From Bacillota bacterium (lineage in GTDB: Bacteria; Eremiobacterota; SpSt-956; JAKJGF01), in NCBI GenBank assembly GCA_029555925.1, contig JAKPQU010000203.1, positions 1 through 16,346 on the forward strand: 16,346 bases of DNA, in the 5' to 3' direction. The notes beneath the pieces are model-generated. The model had not been told where the DNA came from and made no database searches. It was given only the letters and a program-made list of their open reading frames with translations. Positions 1 through 7,516 of the stretch are shown piece by piece. The translations under genes and the position numbers were made by a program. Position 1 is the stretch's first letter; the number at the start of each line of letters is the position of its first letter.

Positions 1-6
1 GTAAAA

Positions 7-150
7 AGCTTCTGCCTGGCGGGCTCTGGAGAAGAAAAATTAGTTTTTTATTATAGAATTAAAAATTAAATAAGGGCTAATTTATTGTCTGTAAAACAAA
101 TTAAATAAGGCAAATTATTTTTCTTCGTAAGAGCCTGTCAGGCAGAAGCT
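7..150. mobile_element. MITE-like element with ~36-bp terminal inverted repeats
   Basis: Positions 7-27 and 130-150 are inverted copies of a 21-bp sequence (both arms start AGCTTCTGCCTG read inward) with two transition differences. The match continues inward after a 3-bp break through GAAGAAAAAT, giving arms of about 36 bp. The AT-rich centre holds a 13-bp direct repeat, AAATTAAATAAGG, at 63-75 and 98-110. No coding capacity is seen. Size, palindromic ends and absence of an ORF fit a miniature inverted-repeat element. It could instead be a long RNA hairpin. A target duplication is not clear: TAAA occurs near both ends but not in exact register. Confidence 0.5.
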
Positions 151-166
151 GATAAAGGGTTACTAA

Positions 167-203
167 TTTACCTGTAGCGGTACTAAGTGCTGCGAGCGGT
201 AAA
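167..203. other. Imperfect hairpin upstream of the first kinase
   Basis: TTTACC at 167-172 pairs with GGTAAA at 198-203, and part of the interior also pairs (ACTAAGT-side bases with the opposite arm). The stem is interrupted and no T-run follows, so it is not a standard terminator. The rest of 151-299 shows no convincing gene or promoter. Confidence 0.2.
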
Positions 204-245
204 TATTACACCAGGTATTTTGTAATTATGGGAAGCTGTTCCTCC

Positions 246-260
246 CGTCACGCGTTACGC
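246..260 (-). repeat. Short copy of the GCGTRAY heptamer repeat
   Basis: The bases CGTCACGCGTTACGC are two heptamers of the GCGTRAY family read on the minus strand. The same family recurs at 6209-6240 and 16244-16316. Here it lies just before the first kinase. Translation through it is an argument against starting the kinase at the upstream ATG at 228. Confidence 0.5.
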
Positions 261-299
261 TTATCATATAAATCCGGAAAGAGAGATTTTTTTGATTTT

Positions 300-2129
300 A
301 TGTCCCTGCGGAATAAAACACTGATTGTTACGTCAATAACATTTATCTTACTGTTATTCGTTATGTATTTTTTATCGAAGGCAATAGTTCTGGAGAGTTT
401 TTTTAAACTGGAAACAGTTGAGACCAGACAGGATGTTCAGAGGGTATTAAATCTTTTTGATGACACTCTTAAAACTATTGATTCTCCTCTTAAAGACTGG
501 GCATACTGGAATGATACCTGTGATTTTGTAGCCTCTATTAATACAAAAAAATATATTCAGGAAAATCTTTTAGATACTACCTTTATAAACCTGGATATTA
601 ATTTTATAGCCTTTTTTGATAAGTCAGATAAAATTGTATATGGTCAATTTTATGATGTGGAGAAAAAATGTGCCCTTCCGTTTTCTCCGTCTTTTAAATC
701 TCTTATATCCGGTAACAGACTGCTTTTTAACCATAAAAACAGGGAAAGCCGTGTGGCAGGTATTGTTTATCTTTCTGAGGCTCCTGCTTTTATAGTGTCA
801 AGGCCTGTTTTACCTGCAGACGAGCAGGGAACTCCCAGGGGAACTCTTATTTTCGGACGTTACCTGGATGATATAGAGGTTCAGGAACTTTCCGAAATAG
901 TAAATCTTAATATGATTGTTCATTCTGTTTATGAAAAATCTCTGCCAGATGATTTTATTACTGCTTCGAACATGTGCTTGAAGTCTGATATATTTGTAAA
1001 TCCTCTGGATGTCAATACTATTGCAGGTTATACTATTATAAAAGATATATACGGTAAGCCCTGCCTTATTCTCAAGGTACTGGGAGACAGGAAAATTTAC
1101 AAATACGGGCAGATTACGGTATTTTATTTTATTATTTTTATTATAATTACAGGTGTTTTATTCAGTGTTCTTCTGATTATTATGTTACAGAAGGTAATAC
1201 TATTTCGCCTGAGCCATCTTGAAGAAAGTGTTATGTCTATAAGAGAAAGCAAGAACCTTTCTTTACGTGTTCCTGTAGAAGGTAATGACGAACTGGCAAA
1301 TATTTCCGTTACAGTTAATAAAATGCTTGATTCTCTTGAACAGTCTCAGGCAGAACTGAAGGAAAGAACTGTAAAGCTTGAGGAAGCAAACAGGGAATTA
1401 CGAAAACTTGATGAACTGAAATCTTCTTTTATATCGACAGTATCACATGAATTGAGAACACCTCTTACATCAATTGTCGGCTTTTCAAAAATTATCAAGA
1501 AGAAACTAAAAAAGATTTTTTCCGGTGCTCTTACAGGGGAACAATTAGAAAAATCAAAAGAACAGATAGATGTCAACCTGGATATAATCAGTTCGGAAGG
1601 CGAGAGATTAACGTCTATTATAAATAATATTCTGGACATGGCCAGATTAAAATCAGGTAATATGGAATTAAAAAAAGAACTATGTTCTATTTATTCCATT
1701 ATAGACCAGATAGGTCATTCTATTTCTCCTCTGCTAGAGGACAGGGAACTGGAATTCATAAAAGATATTCAGGAAGGCCTGCCTGAGATTATGATGGATA
1801 AATATACTATAATCCAGGTTTTAATTAACCTGATTTCAAATGCAATAAAATTTACGGATAAAGGTTCCATAATATGCAGGGTAAAAAGAAATAATAGCGA
1901 AATAATATTCAGTATAATAGATACAGGTATAGGCATAGAGAGAGACCATCATGCCAGTATATTTGATGAGTTCAAACAGGTAGTTAATGGACTTACGAAT
2001 AAACCCGGCGGTACCGGCCTCGGTCTGGCTATCTGCAAGAAGATTGTCGAACAGTCTGGCGGTAGAATATGGGTCGAAAGCGAGCCGGGAAAAGGGAGTA
2101 ATTTTTCCTTTACTATTCCCGTTGACTGA
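300..2129 (+). CDS. Membrane sensor histidine kinase with CHASE4 domain
   Basis: A transmembrane sensor kinase of 609 aa. It shows TM1 at about 8-27, an extracytoplasmic CHASE4-type sensor at about 60-260 (the WAYWND...F segment at 67-76 is typical), and TM2 at about 272-297. HAMP follows, then a short coiled coil. The HisKA domain has phosphoacceptor H383 in [10 protein letters not shown]. The ATPase domain has an N-box at 506-517, DTGIGI at 541-546 and GGTGLGL at 570-576, so catalysis should be intact. I start at ATG 300 because the upstream in-frame ATG (228) has no ribosome site and would translate an intergenic repeat. GGAAAGAGAG at 276-285 is a rather distant possible site. It heads a same-strand series ending with a response regulator, its likely partner. 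The ligand is unknown. Confidence 0.9.
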   Translation: MSLRNKTLIVTSITFILLLFVMYFLSKAIVLESFFKLETVETRQDVQRVLNLFDDTLKTIDSPLKDWAYWNDTCDFVASINTKKYIQENLLDTTFINLDINFIAFFDKSDKIVYGQFYDVEKKCALPFSPSFKSLISGNRLLFNHKNRESRVAGIVYLSEAPAFIVSRPVLPADEQGTPRGTLIFGRYLDDIEVQELSEIVNLNMIVHSVYEKSLPDDFITASNMCLKSDIFVNPLDVNTIAGYTIIKDIYGKPCLILKVLGDRKIYKYGQITVFYFIIFIIITGVLFSVLLIIMLQKVILFRLSHLEESVMSIRESKNLSLRVPVEGNDELANISVTVNKMLDSLEQSQAELKERTVKLEEANRELRKLDELKSSFISTVSHELRTPLTSIVGFSKIIKKKLKKIFSGALTGEQLEKSKEQIDVNLDIISSEGERLTSIINNILDMARLKSGNMELKKELCSIYSIIDQIGHSISPLLEDRELEFIKDIQEGLPEIMMDKYTIIQVLINLISNAIKFTDKGSIICRVKRNNSEIIFSIIDTGIGIERDHHASIFDEFKQVVNGLTNKPGGTGLGLAICKKIVEQSGGRIWVESEPGKGSNFSFTIPVD

Positions 2130-2174
2130 TGAAGTATTTTAAGGATACAGGAATTTTTATTTTTTTAAGATTGA

Positions 2175-2224
2175 TGGTGCCAGGTGCCGGGTTAAAAAAA
2201 CTGAAACCCGAAACCTGAAACCTA
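2175..2224. repeat. 7-bp-period intergenic repeats with a small stem
   Basis: Between the kinase stop and the next gene, GGTGCCA and GGTGCCG stand in tandem (about 2176-2189). They are followed by CTGAAAC, CCGAAAC and CTGAAAC (2201-2221), also with a 7-bp step. CGGGTT at 2188-2193 can pair with AACCCG at 2205-2210 across an 11-nt loop. No T-run follows, so it is unlikely to be a strong terminator. The unit differs from the GCGTRAY repeats but has the same period. Confidence 0.55.
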
Positions 2225-2247
2225 ATTTATAAAGAGAGGTGAGACTC

Positions 2248-3012
2248 TTGCCTGAAATAGATTTTAAAAAATTCGTTTCCCGAAAAGAAGTATCTTCTAT
2301 TTTAAATTCTATTATCAAAGCTATAAACTCTGATATAGGTATTTATGATTTAGAAGAGAACCTGTTACTCGGTGAAAAAGGCAGAGAAGGTTTTGAAAAA
2401 TATCCGGTAGAGGGTATAAATGATATTATAGGCTGGGTGACAGGAGCAGAAAAAGCCTTTGCTGTTGTTTCTCTTCTCAATTATCTGACCTATATGGATT
2501 ATGAAAAAAGGTCTCTTGCCAGTGAACTGCTTGATAAATATAAAGAAGTGAGCCTGCTTTATGATATTGCAGAAAGTATAACCAGTCTGAACAGTGAAGA
2601 AGCTGGAAAATTAATTCTGGAAAGAGCAACCAGGCTTATTAAAGCCGATAGTGCATCTATAATGCTATTGAATAAAGAGAAAGGTGTCCTTGAGATTATT
2701 TCCGGTATCGGAAAGAATTATGATGCAAAGGTAACCCTGAGACCCGGAGAAGGTATAGCAGGTACCGTATTAATTACAGGAAAAGGTGAGGTAATAAATA
2801 AATTACAGAACGATCCTCGCTTTATTAAAGGAAAGAACAAAATAAGTTCCCTGATCTGTATACCTTTGAAATTGAGAAATGAAACTATAGGTGTTATGAA
2901 TATCAGCACCGAAGAGCCTTTTGAGTATACCTCGGAAGACTATAAGGTTATGACTACCCTTGCAACATTGGCAGTATATGCTATTTCTGCTACAAATCCC
3001 CTGTATGTTTAA
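2248..3012 (+). CDS. GAF-domain signalling protein
   Basis: A soluble protein of 254 aa. Residues 1-90 form a poorly recognisable alpha/beta region. Residues 92-111 are the helical linker (LLDKYKEVSLLYDIAESI) often found ahead of GAF domains, and about 112-250 is a GAF domain (SASIMLLN, PGEGIAGTV, SLICIPLK, IGVMNIS). GAF domains bind small molecules or act as dimer sensors. No catalytic output domain follows, so it is probably a regulatory partner of the neighbouring kinase and response regulator. I choose TTG 2248, which has GAGAGGTGA five to six bases upstream. GTG 2239 lies inside that ribosome site and would add three residues. The stop codon overlaps the ribosome site of the next gene, so the two are tightly linked. 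Confidence 0.85.
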   Translation: MPEIDFKKFVSRKEVSSILNSIIKAINSDIGIYDLEENLLLGEKGREGFEKYPVEGINDIIGWVTGAEKAFAVVSLLNYLTYMDYEKRSLASELLDKYKEVSLLYDIAESITSLNSEEAGKLILERATRLIKADSASIMLLNKEKGVLEIISGIGKNYDAKVTLRPGEGIAGTVLITGKGEVINKLQNDPRFIKGKNKISSLICIPLKLRNETIGVMNISTEEPFEYTSEDYKVMTTLATLAVYAISATNPLYV

Positions 3013-3023
3013 GGAGGTTTATA

Positions 3024-3407
3024 ATGTCTAAAAAAATATTAATAGTAGATGACGAGCCTTACATGAGAATTCTTATGGAACAGGCTCTTGAAGATTTTAT
3101 TGATAAGGGTGTAACAATATTTACTGCGGAAAACGGAGTTAAAGCCATTGATGTTATAAAAAAGGAAAAACCGGTTCTTGTTTTTCTTGATATTATGATG
3201 CCTGAAATGGACGGCTATGATGTATGCAGTAAAGTAAAGAAAGATTCTGATTTAAAAGATACTTATATAATACTTCTGACAGCCAGGGGACAGGAAGTTG
3301 ATAAAAAAATGGGACTGGAATGTGGAGCCAATGATTATATAACCAAGCCCTTTGACCCTGATGTCATTATAGGAACTGTTTCTGACGTCCTAAAGATAGA
3401 AATATAG
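3024..3407 (+). CDS. Single-domain response regulator (CheY-like receiver)
   Basis: A 127-aa receiver domain with all key residues: acidic pair D9-D10, phosphoacceptor D56 in FLDIMMPEMDG, T86 in ILLTA, and K108 in ITKPF. There is no DNA-binding or enzymatic output domain, so it acts by protein contact or as a phosphate relay. A near-perfect ribosome site, AAGGAGGT, overlaps the stop of the GAF gene, placing the two in one transcript. The likely phosphodonor is the complete kinase at the start of this operon. The second sensor (4699-5841) has a His acceptor but no ATPase and might share this receiver. Confidence 0.95.
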   Translation: MSKKILIVDDEPYMRILMEQALEDFIDKGVTIFTAENGVKAIDVIKKEKPVLVFLDIMMPEMDGYDVCSKVKKDSDLKDTYIILLTARGQEVDKKMGLECGANDYITKPFDPDVIIGTVSDVLKIEI

Positions 3408-3418
3408 AGTAACTATTG

Positions 3419-4696
3419 ATGATTAAGAAGAGATATTTTATATTTATATTAATTTCTCTCTTTATGATAACAGGCTGTAAGACAGAACATAAAGAAAAAA
3501 CTACTATCAGTATAGCAAGTGGTTCTATAGGATCAGACTTTTCCGTCCTGGAAGAACAGTTGTCTGTTTTTGAAAGGCTTAATCCGGATATTAAGATAGA
3601 TTTCCTTGAAACGCCTGAAACTGATGCGGGAAGATATAAGAGATATGTTGAATGGTTGAAAGATGAAAATTCAGGGGTAGATGTTTATGTAACTGATGTA
3701 GTATGGACTACGGAATTTGCAAAAAACGGATGGCTCCTGCCTTTAAATGATTATATAAAAGGCACCATTGATATGAATGATTTTATCGACAGTACGGTAA
3801 AAGCAAATACATGGAAGGGTGCTATAGTGGCATTCCCCTGGTTTATCGATGCAGGTGTCCTTTACTATAGAAAAGATCTGCTGGATAAATACGGATTTTC
3901 ACCTCCCCGTACCTGGGAGGAGCTTAAAATAATATCTAAAAAGATTGTGAGAAATGAAATAAAAGAACATCCCGATATGGTAGGTTTTGTATTTCAGGCA
4001 GATAAATATGAAGGACTGGTGGCAAATTATCTTGAGTATGTATGGAGTTACGGAGGAGATGTCATTACAGACGGTAATAGAGTAATTCTGAATAGCCCTC
4101 AGTCTGTAAAAGGTTTAACTACCTATTGTGATATGCTTACCATATCTTCAAAAGGTATAACAGCTTTTCAGGAAGAAGACGGACGAAATTATTTTCAGAG
4201 CGGTAACAGTGTATTCATGAGAAACTGGCCTTACGCCTATACACTGTTAAACAGTGATATGTCTGCCGTCAGAGGTAAATTTGCTGTTGCTCCTCTCCCT
4301 GCAGGTAAAGAAGGTTATAAAAGTATTTCAGCTCTCGGTGGATGGAATCTTGTAATAAGTGCCAGGAGTAAACATCCGAAAGAAGCTTTCAGATTAATAG
4401 AATTTCTTACATGTAAAGAACAGCAATGTTTTAAAGCCATTAAACTGGGGCAGAATCCGACAAGGAAATCCTGTTACACCGATGAGGATATTATAAAAGT
4501 AAATTCTTCTATATCATATTTATTTGATATTGTAAAACTTGCCCGTCCCAGGCCTGTTCAACCTGAATATAACAGAATATCAAAGATTATTCAGATTGAG
4601 GTTCACTCTGCTCTGGAAGGGAAAGTGAAGCCTCATACTGCAACGTTAAATATGTCAAGGTCTATAGAAAAGATTATTTCTGAACAGGAGTTTTAA
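3419..4696 (+). CDS. ABC-type sugar solute-binding lipoprotein
   Basis: A 425-aa family 1 (maltose/trehalose-type) extracellular solute-binding protein. A lipoprotein signal peptide ends at ITGC with C20 as the lipidated cysteine. Family motifs include DVYVTDVVWTTEFA followed by GWLLPL, PWFIDAGVLYYRKDLL at about 140-155 followed by TWEEL, and GGWNLVIS. The start is ATG 3419. A TTG lies one codon earlier (3416), and neither has a clear ribosome site, so coupling to the upstream receiver gene is likely. No MalF/MalG-type permease or ATPase is present here. The gene is instead followed after 2 nt by a membrane sensor. This suggests a ligand-presenting role in signalling, though a distant transporter is possible. 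The exact ligand cannot be read from sequence. Confidence 0.9.
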   Translation: MIKKRYFIFILISLFMITGCKTEHKEKTTISIASGSIGSDFSVLEEQLSVFERLNPDIKIDFLETPETDAGRYKRYVEWLKDENSGVDVYVTDVVWTTEFAKNGWLLPLNDYIKGTIDMNDFIDSTVKANTWKGAIVAFPWFIDAGVLYYRKDLLDKYGFSPPRTWEELKIISKKIVRNEIKEHPDMVGFVFQADKYEGLVANYLEYVWSYGGDVITDGNRVILNSPQSVKGLTTYCDMLTISSKGITAFQEEDGRNYFQSGNSVFMRNWPYAYTLLNSDMSAVRGKFAVAPLPAGKEGYKSISALGGWNLVISARSKHPKEAFRLIEFLTCKEQQCFKAIKLGQNPTRKSCYTDEDIIKVNSSISYLFDIVKLARPRPVQPEYNRISKIIQIEVHSALEGKVKPHTATLNMSRSIEKIISEQEF

Positions 4697-4698
4697 AC

Positions 4699-5841
4699 TT
4701 GAGAAATATTAAGATAAGCTCCCGTCTTGTTATATGTTTTTCTCTTATATTACTTCTGGGATTACTTGGAAATCTGGTAGGTGTTTTTTATATTGATACT
4801 ATAAGGCATCAGACTACCTATCTTATCTATGAACACAGACAGGAAAATTCTCTCTTAAGGGTATATAATAATATTTTACATATAACAAATCTTCTTGAAC
4901 GGGCTACATCAAGACAGGATATGGATATGCTCCTTCAGTGTTCTCTTGAACTGGATGAATTTAATAAAAATATTCAGGAATCAATAGATTCTCTGAGTTA
5001 CAATAAAGATGAAGCATACAGTCACAGACATATAATTAACTCTTTTGTAACTATGAGAGATACATTGCCTGACCAGATTCGTAAGATACTTGAACTTGCC
5101 CAGTTAGATGACTGGCTTGCAGTAAGACTGAGAGTTAAGAATCAGATAAAATCATTTGTAGAACGTATTGATGAAAATGTAAGTGATATAAAACAGGAAG
5201 TAGAATCGGAAAATAACGAGTATATAGAGAAAACCAGAAACGTGGAAAACAGTGCTATATGGTCTATAATTCTGACAGCACTTATAGTTCTTATGCTGGC
5301 TGGTTCTCTGAGTTTTCTTGTAACCAGAAGTATTACGGAACCCCTTAAGGCTCTGGAGAAAGGTGCAAAATATATAGCAAAAGGTGATTTCTCTTATTCT
5401 GTTTCCATAAAGGGACAGGATGAACTCAATCTTATGGCAAATGCTTTCAATCAGATGACAAGAGAGCTTGCAGAATTATATGAAAATCTGGAGCAGAAGG
5501 TTAAAGACAGGACAATTGATCTGGAAGAAAAAAATCGACAACTCATTGAGACACAGCAAAAACTCATAGAATCTGAAAAACTGAATACCATATCACAGAT
5601 AATTGTATCCATTTCTCATGAAATAAATAATCCTATGACCTCCGTCCTGGGAAATGTAATGATATTAAAGGCAGAAAAAGATACAATAAGCAGAGAAGAG
5701 CTTGGCAAACTTCTTCAGACAATAGAGGAACAGCTTAAAAGAATAGTAGGAGTTATGGCCAAACTCAGGACAATGGAAAGGCCAACAAAAAAAATCTATA
5801 TGGACGGAGTGGAAATGATTGATATAGATGGTTCCTGTTAA
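4699..5841 (+). CDS. HAMP sensor with HisKA domain but no ATPase domain
   Basis: A 380-aa membrane sensor starting at TTG 4699, with AGGAG eight bases upstream and 2 nt after the solute-binding gene. TM1 is at about 10-32. An all-helical periplasmic four-helix-bundle-like region spans 33-185. TM2 is at about 186-208. HAMP is at about 209-260, a coiled coil at 257-295, and a HisKA-type domain has H307 in SHEINNPMTS. The protein ends about 70 residues after H307, at GVEMIDIDGSC, without N, G1 or G2 boxes. The ending resembles a recurring class of ATPase-less DHp proteins (closing on a Y-x-x-G-x-x-M-I-D motif) rather than a chance truncation. It may be phosphorylated in trans or sense by itself. 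The preceding binding protein is a likely ligand partner. Confidence 0.85.
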   Translation: MRNIKISSRLVICFSLILLLGLLGNLVGVFYIDTIRHQTTYLIYEHRQENSLLRVYNNILHITNLLERATSRQDMDMLLQCSLELDEFNKNIQESIDSLSYNKDEAYSHRHIINSFVTMRDTLPDQIRKILELAQLDDWLAVRLRVKNQIKSFVERIDENVSDIKQEVESENNEYIEKTRNVENSAIWSIILTALIVLMLAGSLSFLVTRSITEPLKALEKGAKYIAKGDFSYSVSIKGQDELNLMANAFNQMTRELAELYENLEQKVKDRTIDLEEKNRQLIETQQKLIESEKLNTISQIIVSISHEINNPMTSVLGNVMILKAEKDTISREELGKLLQTIEEQLKRIVGVMAKLRTMERPTKKIYMDGVEMIDIDGSC

Positions 5842-6187
5842 CGTTTTCCTTCTTTGATTTTATGGACTATTTCAAGTATAGGTATCATTTCTCCTGTGTC
5901 AAGCCATATACCGAGACATGACGGACATCTGTCTATTTTTACAGTTTTCTCCCTTGAAAAATACCTTTTTCCATTTCAATATTACATACAGGACAGGCAA
6001 GAACTTCGTCCCATTCTATTCCTTCTTTTATCTTTTCTCCTTCCAGAATATCTCTGTCAAGACCGGTAAGGGATTTTAATTCTTCATTATCAAGCCATAT
6101 ACCGTCACAGTAAGAACATGTGTCTGCGAGAATTTTGTTTTCACATAATGTTTCTTCCATTGGCATTTTATCTCTCGGACATCTCAT
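5838..6187 (-). pseudogene. Double zinc-ribbon (zf-TFIIB family) protein, one frameshift
   Basis: The minus-strand ATG at 6187-6185 has GGAG about eight bases upstream. Zinc ribbon 1 is C3-x2-D6 ... C24-SY-C27 followed by DGIWLDNEEL. Zinc ribbon 2 starts CPVC. The frame then hits TAA at 5941-5939, but another frame continues with TVKIDRCPSCLGIWLDTGEM and closes at 5840-5838. Adding one A to the five-A run (plus-strand T run 5966-5970) restores one 116-aa protein reading ...MEKRYFSREKTVKIDRC. The break is therefore a single homopolymer deletion: a real mutation, a phase-variable site, or a sequencing or assembly error. The restored stop overlaps the stop of the convergent sensor gene (TTAA, 5838-5841). 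Members are small putative zinc proteins of unclear function. Confidence 0.8.
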
Positions 6188-6208
6188 AGGTGTTTCTCCT
6201 TTATAATT

Positions 6209-6240
6209 GTGATGCGTAATGCGTGATGCGTAATGAGCAC
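6209..6240 (+). repeat. GCGTRAY heptamer tandem repeat
   Basis: Read on the plus strand, GTGAT is followed by GCGTAAT, GCGTGAT, GCGTAAT and then GAGCACT, giving a 7-bp period. It lies in the leader of the minus-strand zinc-ribbon gene, between its likely -10 box and its ribosome site. The same heptamer family occurs at 246-260 and 16244-16316. Confidence 0.7.
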
Positions 6241-6278
6241 TGTTATGAATAATTCCTGCACCACCTATCATGATGAAT

Positions 6279-6287
6279 ATTATATCA
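6279..6287 (-). promoter_or_regulatory. Extended -10 promoter for the zinc-ribbon gene
   Basis: On the minus strand TGATATAAT is a perfect extended -10 (TGnTATAAT). It lies about 90 bases upstream of the ATG at 6187, with the heptamer repeat in the leader. No good -35 box is seen. It is divergent from the promoter at 6347-6355. Confidence 0.45.
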
Positions 6288-6346
6288 CAGTAATAAATAA
6301 AATTCTATCAGATAGTGTTTTTTTACTGGTTATTTATGTGAAAATA

Positions 6347-6355
6347 TGCTATAAT
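6347..6355 (+). promoter_or_regulatory. Extended -10 promoter for the downstream plus-strand cluster
   Basis: TGCTATAAT is a perfect extended -10 box in the AT-rich gap 6241-6447, about 93 bases before the ATG of the 225-aa gene. The -35 region (TTTACT or TGGTTA) is weak. The long AT-rich leader (6356-6434) shows no recognisable riboswitch. Confidence 0.5.
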
Positions 6356-6447
6356 TTTAACTATATACTAATTATTATTACGTATAATAAAAATCTAAAA
6401 GCAGTTTAAACAAATCAGGTAAAAATTTAATAGAAGGGGAGGATTAT

Positions 6448-7125
6448 ATGAGATTACCTTATTTTTTCTGGAATCTGAAATATAATACTGTTTCTTTTCC
6501 TCTGGAAGAAGCTGCCGAAGCACTTCAATATGAACTTACCTGTCTGACTGCAGTTAAAAACAATCTTATGGAAATAGTAAAATCCTACAGTTTAACCAAA
6601 GAATATGCCGTCAAATATAAAAATGATTCTGATACCATCAATATAGAACATGCAGAAGATAATAACAAAGTGCTTCATTACAATGTAAATAATCTTCGCA
6701 GAGAAATAGATCTGCTAAATAAATATAATTCCACTACAGAAGAAGAATTTTTATCAGGGGAAGCAGAAAAAAAAGTGATAAATTCTCCTTTTTTCAGAGC
6801 ACTGAAAAATCTTTTCATACTTAAAGGCCAGAAAATAATTTCAGCAGAGGAACTGGAGAAATATATAGATGAAACAATAGAGCTGATTTATGATTTCCAG
6901 GAAAATACTTTGAATGAACTGGCTGCTAAAGTAGAGAATTCTTCCCGCCACGGTAACGAGCTTGTTGAAAAAGGTTTATATGAAATAGATGAAGGTCTTG
7001 AAGTAATTGAACATGCTTTTAAAGAAAACAGGTTTTCAGTGGCAGAAGAGGGACTTTTTAAAATCATGTACGGATCTATGAAGATTCAAATAGCGGAAAT
7101 AATAAAAGAAGGGGTGATGTCATGA
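6448..7125 (+). CDS. Unrecognised helical protein, 225 aa
   Basis: I do not recognise a family. The protein is charged and predicted largely alpha-helical, with no signal peptide or membrane segment. A heptad-like stretch lies at about 60-95 (NVNNLRREIDLLNKY), and long helices span about 125-215 (EELEKYIDETIELIYDFQENTLNEL). The ribosome site GGGGAGG lies 6 bases before the ATG. It is the first gene after the promoter at 6347. Its stop overlaps the start of the next gene by ATGA, so the two products are probably made together. Its place ahead of the cNMP-binding and annexin-toxin genes suggests an accessory or chaperone-like role, but that is inference from position only. Confidence 0.8.
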   Translation: MRLPYFFWNLKYNTVSFPLEEAAEALQYELTCLTAVKNNLMEIVKSYSLTKEYAVKYKNDSDTINIEHAEDNNKVLHYNVNNLRREIDLLNKYNSTTEEEFLSGEAEKKVINSPFFRALKNLFILKGQKIISAEELEKYIDETIELIYDFQENTLNELAAKVENSSRHGNELVEKGLYEIDEGLEVIEHAFKENRFSVAEEGLFKIMYGSMKIQIAEIIKEGVMS

Positions 7126-7505
7126 ACAGGTGCAAACCCCTGTATTTTATAGAAGAAACAATTCAGAGAATACGAAAACAGGAAGAAACATATGAACTGG
7201 TAACATATGCTGGAAAAGAATATTATGGCAATCTTCTCTGTGAAATAGTCGAGATGGATCTGGAATTTTTCAAAAGCACATTGAAAGATATTGATAATAT
7301 CATTCTGAAAAAAAAGAATTTTATAAGTACGATTAAAGAACTGACCTGGTGGCGGAACAATAAAGCAAAAAAAGATAAAATAGCCATTCTTACAGGAGAG
7401 ATGCAGGAAATATTTCAGAAACAGAAAGATATATTGAAAAAAATTAAAGAAAAACTTCATCCCCTTAATGAACTTGCCCTCCTGGAACTTTATATAAAAA
7501 AATAG
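7122..7505 (+). CDS. Unrecognised small helical protein, 127 aa
   Basis: A small Lys/Glu-rich, helical, cytoplasmic-looking protein. The ATG at 7122 overlaps the previous stop (ATGA), the classic arrangement for translational coupling. AAGAAGGGGTGA about ten bases upstream can also serve as a ribosome site. Helical stretches run from about 5 to 65 and 80 to 127, with a WWRNNKAKKDK turn between them. There is no signal peptide and no recognised motif. Size and helicity recall secretion chaperones, but no diagnostic motif supports this. With the 225-aa neighbour it may form a complex. Confidence 0.75.
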   Translation: MNRCKPLYFIEETIQRIRKQEETYELVTYAGKEYYGNLLCEIVEMDLEFFKSTLKDIDNIILKKKNFISTIKELTWWRNNKAKKDKIAILTGEMQEIFQKQKDILKKIKEKLHPLNELALLELYIKK

Positions 7506-7516
7506 CCCCTGAAATA

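Noticed and set aside
228..299. Upstream ATG start for the first kinase
   Set aside because: No ribosome site precedes it and the added 24 residues are a translated intergenic repeat. ATG 300 directly precedes the first membrane helix.
2239..2247. GTG start for the GAF protein
   Set aside because: The GTG lies inside the ribosome site GAGAGGTGA, which is well placed for TTG 2248.
5854..6069. Plus-strand ORF of 71 codons
   Set aside because: It is antisense to the zinc-ribbon gene, whose minus-strand translation shows clear CxxC and GIWLD motifs.
6188..6271. N-terminal extension of the zinc-ribbon gene to 6271
   Set aside because: The extension translates the GCGTRAY repeat. The ATG at 6187 has a good ribosome site and begins with the expected MRCP.
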